Assembly: GCF_001597745.1 (NCBI RefSeq)
Contig: NZ_LUHJ01000012.1
Coordinates: 62,001 to 126,000 of the forward strand
Direction: 5' to 3'
Length of the DNA: 64,000 bases
From: Anabaena sp. 4-3
GTDB lineage: Bacteria > Cyanobacteriota > Cyanobacteriia > Cyanobacteriales > Nostocaceae
Shown: piece after piece, positions 54,980-62,431 of the stretch
Layout: every line of letters begins with the position of its first letter
How positions within the stretch are numbered: position 1 is the first letter of the stretch
The notes under the pieces: generated by a model
What the model was told of the DNA's origin: nothing
What the model saw: only the letters and a program-made list of their open reading frames with translations
Database searches by the model: none
Made by a program: the position numbers and the translations under genes

Positions 54980-56176
54980 TTATAATTCGATGACTGCTTT
55001 AACTTGCATATTTGTTAAATCGGCAGCTTTTTGGCTGGAGGTAGAATCTAGGCGGATGTGGACTTCTACTACTCGGCTGTCAATGTTGCTGGAGGGGTCT
55101 GTGTTAACTACGTTTTGTCGGCGTATTTGTAACCCTTTACGCTCAACTTTTCCCTGCATTTCTATGGGTAGATAATCACCGATGACTCGCACTTTCTGCC
55201 CTGGTTTGACTTTGCTGATGTCGCTTTCGTAAACTTCGGCAATGACGTACATTTGGCTGGTTTGTCCAATGTCAGCAATGCCGTTATGAGAAATTAATTC
55301 TCCAGGGCGACTGTGAATTTCAAATACTTGTCCATCTTGGGGCGATCGCACGTAAGCTAGGGTAAGATTAACTTGAGCTTGATTCATTGCGGCGATCGCT
55401 CGATTAACTTCTGCTGCGGCTGCTGCCACATCTACACCCCGCACTTCAGTAATTTGCTCTAAGGTGGCTTCGGCTGCTTGCAATTTTTTCTGGCTACTTA
55501 AATTCAGCCTTTGCAACTGTGCTTGGGCTTCTTCCAGGTTTTTTTGGGCAGTTTCTAAACTCAACCGTTTACTATCTCTTTGAGAAGCCGAAATTGCCCC
55601 TTCTTGATATAGTTGTTGATAACGTTGTTCTTCTACTTGGGCATTCTCTACCTCGGCTTGTAGTCGCGCTACTGTAGCTGTCTGCGCTGCTATGTCACCC
55701 TTAGCTTCTATTTCCAAACGTGCTATTGTTGCTTGTTGGGCTGTAACCTCTCCCCGTTTCGCTCCGGCTTTGATGCGGTTGAGGTTTGCCTGTGCTACTT
55801 TTACTTGTTCCTTGGCTTCTCTTAAGGCTGCTTCTAACCTATCACGGCTATCTAAAACTGCTATTAACTGTCCGGCTTTTACCCTGTCCCCCTCCTTGAC
55901 TAATAATTGCTCTACCCGACTGCTTTCATTAGATGTGGTTGCAGCTAGTTTAATCACTTTTCCCTGTGGCTCAATTCGTCCCAAGGCTGTCACAGTTTTT
56001 AGCTCGGATAATAATGTTGTTTGTGCTTGTACCTTCTGATGAGATGCTTCCCGAAATTTTATTGTTATGTAAACACTGATTCCTATGACAGAAAAAGATA
56101 CAAAAATAGCTAAAAAAATGAATGGACGTACAATCGATTGCGGGAAAACTGAACGCTGTAGTTTTGAATTCTGCAC
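54980..56176 (-). CDS. devB: DevB-like membrane fusion protein (HlyD family)
   Basis: 398 aa. A single N-terminal membrane helix (about 17-38, PFIFLAIFVSFSVIGISVYITI) is followed by a lipoyl-like half (KEGDRVKAGQLIAVLDSRD), an alpha-helical hairpin (about 110-245; EAALREAKEQVKVAQANL, QYRQLYQEGAISASQRDSK type) and the beta-barrel part (YVRSPQDGQVFEIHSRPGE, PGQKVRVIG). It bridges the inner-membrane transporter to a TolC-like channel. It is first of devB-devC, divergent from a TetR gene with shared operators between. Confidence 0.9.
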   Translation of the reverse strand: MQNSKLQRSVFPQSIVRPFIFLAIFVSFSVIGISVYITIKFREASHQKVQAQTTLLSELKTVTALGRIEPQGKVIKLAATTSNESSRVEQLLVKEGDRVKAGQLIAVLDSRDRLEAALREAKEQVKVAQANLNRIKAGAKRGEVTAQQATIARLEIEAKGDIAAQTATVARLQAEVENAQVEEQRYQQLYQEGAISASQRDSKRLSLETAQKNLEEAQAQLQRLNLSSQKKLQAAEATLEQITEVRGVDVAAAAAEVNRAIAAMNQAQVNLTLAYVRSPQDGQVFEIHSRPGELISHNGIADIGQTSQMYVIAEVYESDISKVKPGQKVRVIGDYLPIEMQGKVERKGLQIRRQNVVNTDPSSNIDSRVVEVHIRLDSTSSQKAADLTNMQVKAVIEL

Positions 56177-56373
56177 AATCGCATACCTTTATGGCAATTC
56201 CCAATTCGCTGACTAAAATCTCATCTCGGTAAATGTCCTGAAGCATTTTCTCTAGTTATCAACAAACAGTTTTTTGTGAACATTTCCTGAGTTGATTACT
56301 GCGTAATTGATAACTGATACAGCTACTCTTATATGCTTAATACCTGTTCAATATCTGAACTGATATATACAAA

Positions 56374-56425
56374 ACTAAACGGTTTAGTCTTATAATCTTG
56401 ATTATACTAAACCGAGTAGTTTAGT
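56374..56425. promoter_or_regulatory. Two palindromic TetR-type operators in the devB/tetR intergenic region
   Basis: Site 1: ACTAAAC-G-GTTTAGT (56374-56388), a perfect 15-bp palindrome. Site 2: ACTAAAC (56406-56412), 6-bp spacer, GTTTAGT (56419-56425). A TATAAT box (56391-56396) lies between them. Half-sites are identical, as expected for one dimeric repressor. The position fits autoregulation of tetR and repression of devB. Confidence 0.7.
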
Positions 56426-56455
56426 CAAGCACCACCCACAAGGAATCATCAAAAC

Positions 56456-57073
56456 ATGGCACGCCCTAAAAATGGGGAAACGGACCGTTCAAATTCTAGC
56501 GATAAAGTCGAGAAAATTCTGCAAGGAGCGATGCAGCAATTTTTAGCCTACGGCTATGCGTCTACAAGTATGGATAAAGTAGCCGAGGCGGCGGGAGTGT
56601 CTAAAGCGACGGTTTACAGTCACTTTCAAGATAAGGAAGGGTTGTTTAGAGCCTTGATAGAAAGATTAGCGAGAAAGCGGTTTCAGTTGATTTTGGGGAC
56701 ACAACCTTTAAAGGGAGAACCTTATGTAGTGCTGCGACGACTAGCGAAAACAGCACTAAATCAGATGATAAACGACCCGGAATATCAAGCATTTGAACGG
56801 TTGTTGATGGGGGAGTCGGCGCGGTTTCCAGAGTTAGCGCAGGTGTTTATTGCTAGCATTGCCAAACCAGCGATAGAAACCATCAGTCAATATTTAGCTG
56901 CTCGTTCAGAGTTGAATATACCAGATCCAGAGGCGACGGCGAGGATTTTGATTGGTTCATTGGTGCATTTTGTGATTACCCAAGAGATTATGCACGGTAA
57001 AAATATTATGCCTATGGAAAGCGATCGCCTGATTGATGCCTTAACCCATTTAATTGTCAACTGCGTTAAGTGA
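56456..57073 (+). CDS. TetR-family regulator beside devBC
   Basis: 205 aa. The HTH lies at about 37-65: STSMDKVAEAAGVSKATVYSHFQDKEGLF, standard for TetR/AcrR. The ligand domain is helical (RRLAKTALNQMINDPEYQAFERLL, ARFPELAQVFIASIAKPAI). It is divergent from devB across 279 bp containing two ACTAAAC/GTTTAGT operators, so it likely represses devBC and itself and releases on a lipid-like or toxic ligand. The ligand is unknown. Confidence 0.9.
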   Translation: MARPKNGETDRSNSSDKVEKILQGAMQQFLAYGYASTSMDKVAEAAGVSKATVYSHFQDKEGLFRALIERLARKRFQLILGTQPLKGEPYVVLRRLAKTALNQMINDPEYQAFERLLMGESARFPELAQVFIASIAKPAIETISQYLAARSELNIPDPEATARILIGSLVHFVITQEIMHGKNIMPMESDRLIDALTHLIVNCVK

Positions 57074-57473
57074 GCGAATAGAGACAAATAAATGCAAAAT
57101 GCAAAATGCAAAATGCAAAATTATCGCATTAAATAATTCTGCTGTTAATAGCCATAATATTTAAAATAAACAATAATTCAATAAAAGGTACTAATCAATA
57201 CGACTTTATCTAGCAATAACATTAGGATGGTTGAATATTAAGGATTGAATATTATCTATTTATCTGTTGATTGTCAAGATAAGTAGTCATAGACAGAATC
57301 AGTTCTGATAACACCTCCCTACTTCTCAGCATCGGAATGGTAATTTTGAATTTTGAATTTTGAATTTTGAATTCCCCGCAGGGGTTGACTAGCTCTTATG
57401 TGTAAAAATGAAAATAACTTACTAATAAAGGTGAGCGAAGCTCGAAAAGCTAGATAAAGGATTGACCGAAGTA
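57074..57473. other. Intergenic region with two heptamer arrays
   Basis: 400 bp with no gene. It contains GCAAAAT x4 (57094-57121) and TTTTGAA x4 (57344-57371). The remainder is AT-rich and must hold the promoter of the DUF2996 gene. Confidence 0.7.
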
Positions 57474-58070
57474 ATGGCAGACGAAACCAATCAAAATCAA
57501 GCGGGAGACGCTATTCCTAGCACTGTTGACAAAAAAGCCCCCACAGTCTCAGCAGCAAACGCTCCCAGTACCAGCGAACCAGTAGCAACAGATATTCCTA
57601 CAGCTAACACACCAAACCCGAAAGCAGCAAACCCAAAAACCAACCCCAACGCAGCCACCCAGGAAGCCAAACCCGCCGCCAAAAAGGAAAAACCTCCTGC
57701 GGTGGAAGATAAGCCATTTGTAGAGTTCATGCAGCAAGACTACTTGCCAGCTTTAGAAAAGGCGATCGTCAAAGAAGGGGTAAAAGATATACAATTATCC
57801 TTTGCCAAGCAGAAATTACCCATTGCAGGTTTTCAATCAACAGAAGAATACTGGCAAGTGATTGGCAGCTGGCAAAACGGTCAACGTCAATTTAACCTCT
57901 ATTTCCCTGATGAAGATATCCAAGGTAAAAAAGGCTTTTCTTGCAACGAAGGCAAAAAGCCCAGCACTTTGGAGTCATTTCTCATCGACGAGCGTAAAGT
58001 CACACTAGATATGTTGGTATCTCGTTTAGTGTATCGTTTGAACGGTCAAAAGTGGCTAGGTAGAAATTAA
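57474..58070 (+). CDS. DUF2996-like protein with Ala/Pro/Lys-rich N-terminus
   Basis: 198 aa from the ATG at 57474; the frame is open four codons further (TTG). Residues 1-80 are low complexity (many Ala, Pro, Lys, Asn, Thr), probably disordered. Residues 85-198 form a compact domain with PFVEFMQQDYLPALEKAI, IQLSFAKQKLPIAG, YWQVIGSWQNGQRQFNLYFPDEDI and RLVYRLNGQKWLGRN. This pattern is the cyanobacterial/plastid DUF2996 family; no function is certain. It overlaps the convergent TM2 gene by 4 bp at the stops. Confidence 0.72.
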   Translation: MADETNQNQAGDAIPSTVDKKAPTVSAANAPSTSEPVATDIPTANTPNPKAANPKTNPNAATQEAKPAAKKEKPPAVEDKPFVEFMQQDYLPALEKAIVKEGVKDIQLSFAKQKLPIAGFQSTEEYWQVIGSWQNGQRQFNLYFPDEDIQGKKGFSCNEGKKPSTLESFLIDERKVTLDMLVSRLVYRLNGQKWLGRN

Positions 58071-58564
58071 TTGAGTTCATGGAAATGGTAGGTAACGGCT
58101 CCAGTGATGGGGTCGTTGTCTATTTTCACATAACCTGATTTCAGCATCTCTTTAAGTACCGCTTCCACTTCCGCAAAACCGACTCCTGTAGCTTTCACAG
58201 CTTGAGTCACAGTTAAGCTACCACCCTTGCTTTCTGCGACTTCAATTAATTTTACCATCAATTGGTTTTTAGTCATCGGCTGGACTTGGGAAGTAGTGAT
58301 CGGTTGATTCACAGGTACACCCAAGGGCGATACACCAGCTTTCAGGCGTAGTTGCTGTTCATATTCATCAACCATTCCAGGCAACAGAAACAAATCTACA
58401 AACTGCCCTATACCAAACACACCCCCGGTGAATAGCCACAACAAACCAGTGCCGATTTTGCCATTGTAAAGTCGATGCAGTCCCCCTAGACCTAAAAACC
58501 ACGCTGCACTCAAAATATAAGACACAAGGATACGGTCTTGATGCGGATTCTTGTCAACAGTCAT
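58067..58564 (-). CDS. TM2-domain protein with C-terminal helical/winged domain
   Basis: 165 aa. The TM2 domain (about 12-65) is ILVSYILSAAWFLGLGGLHRLYNG, GTGLLWLFTGGVFGIGQFVDLFLLPGMV, two short helices with the conserved G.HR.Y turn. The rest (about 90-160) looks like a winged-helix domain (MVKLIEVAESKGGSLTVTQAVKATGVGF, VLKEMLKSGYVKIDND). Function is unknown. It is convergent with the DUF2996 gene, with overlapping stops. Confidence 0.83.
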   Translation of the reverse strand: MTVDKNPHQDRILVSYILSAAWFLGLGGLHRLYNGKIGTGLLWLFTGGVFGIGQFVDLFLLPGMVDEYEQQLRLKAGVSPLGVPVNQPITTSQVQPMTKNQLMVKLIEVAESKGGSLTVTQAVKATGVGFAEVEAVLKEMLKSGYVKIDNDPITGAVTYHFHELN

Positions 58565-58974
58565 GTTGTGGTCAACCCCTTGGATTTGCGCTTATTTGCT
58601 TAGATGCGATTTCCCTACAATTTTGTTTCACAGCAGCATGGCGAATTATACTCATCACGCTACTTCTATTGTAAGGTTATGCGCTTTGAGTGGCGAGTGG
58701 GTAGGGAGATGAGGGAGATGAGGGAGATGAGGGAGATGAGGGAGAATAACTAATGACCAATGACTAATGACCAATGACTAATGACTAATGACCAATGACT
58801 AATTTTAAATTTTTGTTGCAACTCTTAATGTTTCCCCCTCCTGTTTACCTCTACACCTTGGTAGACTGAAATTTATACAAATTAATTATTGTCGGCTGTT
58901 GTACCTTGAGAGAGTATCACCCTTGCCTCTCAGGGTTCTAGTCAAGATAATAAAAACAAAAGAGCAGTTAGGAC
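58565..58974. other. Upstream region of acsF with tandem repeats
   Basis: 410 bp between the divergent TM2 and acsF genes. It has GGGAGATGA x4.7 (58704-58745) and CTAATGA/CCAATGA heptamers (58748-58802). The acsF-proximal part has CTCTCAGGGTTC at 58936-58947 and AGGA before the ATG. No gene is seen. Confidence 0.65.
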
Positions 58975-60051
58975 ATGGTAGATTCCCTAAAAAAGCCAGG
59001 CTTTGAAGAAATGCGGCCAGGGATTAAAGTCCCGGCAAAGGAAACTCTGTTAACACCCCGGTTTTACACCACCGATTTTGATGAGATGGCACGGATGGAC
59101 ATCTCCGTCAACGAAGACGAGTTGAGAGCCATTCTGGAAGAGTTCCGCGCGGACTATAACCGCCATCACTTTGTGCGGGATGCGGAGTTTGAACAATCCT
59201 GGGATCACATTGACGGGGAAACTCGCCGCTTGTTCGTGGAGTTTCTAGAACGTTCTTGTACGGCAGAATTTTCGGGCTTTTTGCTGTACAAAGAACTCGG
59301 TCGCCGTTTGAAAGATAAAAGCCCTGTTTTGGCAGAATGCTTTAACCTAATGTCACGGGATGAAGCGCGCCATGCTGGCTTTTTGAACAAAGCGATGTCA
59401 GACTTTAACCTGTCTTTGGACTTAGGGTTTTTAACCAAGAGCCGCAATTATACATTCTTTAAACCAAAATTCATTTTCTACGCCACTTATCTTTCAGAAA
59501 AGATTGGTTACTGGCGGTATATCACCATTTATCGCCATTTAGAAGCGCATCCTGAAGATAGAATTTATCCAATTTTCCGGTTCTTTGAAAACTGGTGTCA
59601 GGATGAAAACCGTCATGGTGATTTCTTTGATGCAATCATGAAATCCCAGCCGCAAATGTTGAACGACTGGAAAGCGAAACTTTGGAGCCGCTTTTTCTTG
59701 TTGTCAGTATTTGCTACGATGTATCTCAATGACATCCAGCGTCAAGACTTCTATGCTTCCATTGGTTTAGATGCGCGGGAATACGACATCTATGTAATTA
59801 AGAAGACCAACGAAACAGCAGGAAGAGTCTTCCCAGTGATGCTAGATGTAGAAAGTCCAGAGTTCTATGAACGTTTGGATGTATGTGTCAAGAATAACGA
59901 AAAATTGAGTGCGATCGCTAACTCCAACACTCCCAAATTCTTGCAATTCTTCCAGAAGCTACCAATTTACATCTCCAGTGGTTGGCAATTGTTAAAACTG
60001 TACTTGATGAAGCCAATTGATGCAGTTTCTAATCAAGGTTTAGCTCGCTAA
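58975..60051 (+). CDS. acsF: Mg-protoporphyrin IX monomethyl ester oxidative cyclase
   Basis: 358 aa, standard length for AcsF/CHL27. The di-iron site residues are in YKELGRRL (helix Glu), [10 protein letters not shown] and [11 protein letters not shown], the two D/ExxRH motifs. The family start [15 protein letters not shown] is intact. AcsF performs the aerobic cyclisation that makes divinyl protochlorophyllide. It is a single gene with a strong terminator after it. Confidence 0.95.
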   Translation: MVDSLKKPGFEEMRPGIKVPAKETLLTPRFYTTDFDEMARMDISVNEDELRAILEEFRADYNRHHFVRDAEFEQSWDHIDGETRRLFVEFLERSCTAEFSGFLLYKELGRRLKDKSPVLAECFNLMSRDEARHAGFLNKAMSDFNLSLDLGFLTKSRNYTFFKPKFIFYATYLSEKIGYWRYITIYRHLEAHPEDRIYPIFRFFENWCQDENRHGDFFDAIMKSQPQMLNDWKAKLWSRFFLLSVFATMYLNDIQRQDFYASIGLDAREYDIYVIKKTNETAGRVFPVMLDVESPEFYERLDVCVKNNEKLSAIANSNTPKFLQFFQKLPIYISSGWQLLKLYLMKPIDAVSNQGLAR

Positions 60052-60075
60052 ATCTTTGAGTTTCTGCACTAATTT

Positions 60076-60108
60076 AAGTGGTTCTGTTGAGTACAGAACC
60101 ACTTTTTT
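60076..60108 (+). terminator. Strong terminator after acsF
   Basis: A perfect 12-bp stem AAGTGGTTCTGT (60076-60087) with ACAGAACCACTT (60093-60104), a 5-nt loop, then T's to 60108. Confidence 0.92.
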
Positions 60109-60199
60109 ATTGAAACACGAAACTGATTTTTCTCTTGGTCTGTGTCCCTTTGTGATTTATTATTATAGGTTTGTAGTCAGTCGGTAAAAATAAATTAAT

Positions 60200-60300
60200 T
60201 TCAGTTCGTAGTGAGGACTTTAGTCCTCATAATAAGGCTAAAGTCCTCTGTTGCAGAAACTGCGCGTAGCTTGCTTCCCCGGAGGGGTACACTACAAACC
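60200..60300. repeat. Dispersed repeat with GGACTTTAGTCC core upstream of dndD
   Basis: TAGTGAGGACTTTAGTCCTC at 60208-60227 matches the element at 47652-47671. It is followed by AAGGCTAAAGTCCTC and ends with ACACTACAAACC, so the whole block to about 60300 is a longer relative of that stem-loop. Between them is AGCTTGCTTCCCCGGAGGGG, also a Nostoc-type repeat. With the terminator it fills the 305-bp acsF-dndD gap. Confidence 0.7.
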
Positions 60301-60356
60301 TTTAATTATTTAAGCCGACTTCATCAGTCTAAATCTATATTTTACTCTTAAAAAAA

Positions 60357-62345
60357 ATGATATTTTTAGAACTCATATTACAAAATTTTGGCCCCTACGC
60401 AGGGAAACAAGTAATCAATCTTGCTCCCATAAAAGACGAAGAACACCGTCCAATTATCCTCTTAGGTGGGATGAATGGTGGCGGAAAAACCACCCTTATG
60501 GATGCTATCCGCCTAGCTTTATATGGACAACGCGCCCAATGTTCTACTCGTGGTAACTTGAGTTATCCTGATTTTTTAACCCAATGCGTTAATAATAAAA
60601 CTGATCCTTTTGACAAAACACGCATTGAATTACTTTTTGAACATATTGAAGATGATAGACCAGTAAGATATCGGATTGTGAGAGTTTGGGACAAAAATCC
60701 CAAAGAAGGTAAAGATACATTAGGAATTTTAGGCGATGATGACACCTGGCCTGTTGATTCTCTGGCTAATATTTGGGATGACTATATAGAAAATCTCCTA
60801 CCATTAGGAATTTCTAACTTATTTCTGTTTGATGGGGAACAAGTAAAAGAACTTGCGGAACAAGATACACCGCCACCAATAGTTATTGAAGCGATACGCG
60901 GACTTTTAGGTTTGGAGTTAGCAGATAAATTAGCAGGTGACTTAGATTTTATAGTCAACCGCAAACGCCGAGAACTGGCGAATACAAAAGACTTGGAACA
61001 ATTAGAGATAATTGAGCAAAGATTACAGCAACAGCAAGTAGAATACGAAACCATAAAACAAGAATTAGTAACCCTTAAAAGTCAACTAGATGACTTAGAA
61101 ATCAAGCAGCAAGAAGCTTTAGATAGATTTATGTCAGAAGGCGGTAAAATTGCTGCGGAACGCAATCAATTAGAACGGATAAAAAAAGAGAAAATCGCCG
61201 CCGCCGAAAAAGTCCGGGATTCAATGTGTGAATTAGCTGCCGATGTTTTACCATTGGCATTAATTCCTAATTTGCTCAGTCAGGTACAAGCACAAGGAGA
61301 AAAAGAATTTCGTTCTCAACAGATACAATTAGCTAAAGATGTGTTAATAGAGCGAGATCAACGCTTAATTAATTGGCTGAATCAGTTAGCAATGCCTGGA
61401 GAACAGGTTGATAAAATTGAGTTGTTTTTAGCTGAAGATGTTGAAAATTTATATACAGGTTATGCCCAAGGAGAACCACCTTGGTTACTTGCTGACGAAG
61501 AAAGTTTAAGTCAGTTAGATAATGCACAGTATCATTTAAAAACTTTGCTGAAATCACTAAAGCAACAGTTAGATATTCTGCAAAACACGGAAGAAGAAAT
61601 TATTACTCTAGAAAGACAAGTACAAACAGCCGCAGAACCAGAGGCTTATAAACAATTACAGGAGGCTGTAAAATTAGCCCAAAAGCAAGTGGCTGAAGCT
61701 AAAGGTAATTATGAAACAACTCAATACAGACTAACTACATTAGGTAATACTATTGAACAGACCAAAAAGGAATTAAAAGAATATACTGATAAAAACCTGG
61801 ATTACAAAAATAGAGAACATTTGATTGATTCGGTGCTGAAAGTTCAAGAAACCCTGAAGATTTTTCGAGAAAAATTAACTCTCAGAAAACTCAATAAATT
61901 AGAGGAAGAAGTCAAAAATTGTTTCCTCTATTTATTGCATAAATCGGATTTAGTGCATCGCATCGCTATTGATACGGAAACTTTCAGCCTGTCGCTGTAT
62001 GATTTGAAAGGTCAACCAGTACCGAAACATCGCCTGTCAGCAGGGGAAAAACAACTATTAGCGATCGCCTTCCTCTGGGGACTAGCCAAAGTTTCCGGTC
62101 ATCGCTTACCAGTAGCTATTGATACACCTCTTGGAAGACTGGATTCCTCCCACCGTAACAACTTAGTGGAACGTTATTTTCCCGCCGCTAGTCATCAAGT
62201 CATTTTACTTTCCACTGATACAGAAATCGGGAAATCAGAAGTAGAAATACTTAGGGAAAACGAAGCGATCGCCCGCGAATACCTGCTAGAATACGACTCC
62301 ACTACCCGCCACACCACGATTAAACCGGGGTATTTTTGGGACTAG
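60357..62345 (+). CDS. dndD: DndD-like SMC/Rad50-type ATPase, orphan
   Basis: 662 aa. Walker A is GGMNGGGKTT (37-46); the signature is LSAGEKQLLAIAF and Walker B is LPVAIDTPLGRLD near the C-terminus. Between them are two long coiled-coil segments (about 215-270 and 395-520). The opening ELILQNFGPYAGKQVINL and the LFLFDGEQVKELAEQ stretch are hallmarks of DndD, the SMC-like ATPase of the DNA phosphorothioation (Dnd) system, which normally sits in dndBCDE. Here the neighbours are acsF and murJ, so it is an orphan in this window. It may be a stand-alone DndD relative. Confidence 0.85.
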   Translation: MIFLELILQNFGPYAGKQVINLAPIKDEEHRPIILLGGMNGGGKTTLMDAIRLALYGQRAQCSTRGNLSYPDFLTQCVNNKTDPFDKTRIELLFEHIEDDRPVRYRIVRVWDKNPKEGKDTLGILGDDDTWPVDSLANIWDDYIENLLPLGISNLFLFDGEQVKELAEQDTPPPIVIEAIRGLLGLELADKLAGDLDFIVNRKRRELANTKDLEQLEIIEQRLQQQQVEYETIKQELVTLKSQLDDLEIKQQEALDRFMSEGGKIAAERNQLERIKKEKIAAAEKVRDSMCELAADVLPLALIPNLLSQVQAQGEKEFRSQQIQLAKDVLIERDQRLINWLNQLAMPGEQVDKIELFLAEDVENLYTGYAQGEPPWLLADEESLSQLDNAQYHLKTLLKSLKQQLDILQNTEEEIITLERQVQTAAEPEAYKQLQEAVKLAQKQVAEAKGNYETTQYRLTTLGNTIEQTKKELKEYTDKNLDYKNREHLIDSVLKVQETLKIFREKLTLRKLNKLEEEVKNCFLYLLHKSDLVHRIAIDTETFSLSLYDLKGQPVPKHRLSAGEKQLLAIAFLWGLAKVSGHRLPVAIDTPLGRLDSSHRNNLVERYFPAASHQVILLSTDTEIGKSEVEILRENEAIAREYLLEYDSTTRHTTIKPGYFWD

Positions 62346-62431
62346 GTAGGGAATGGGGACTAATCAATTCAAAATTAAAGAATTTTGGGTAAAAATCTCC
62401 CCTAATCCCCTGCTTCCTCATCCTGCTATAC

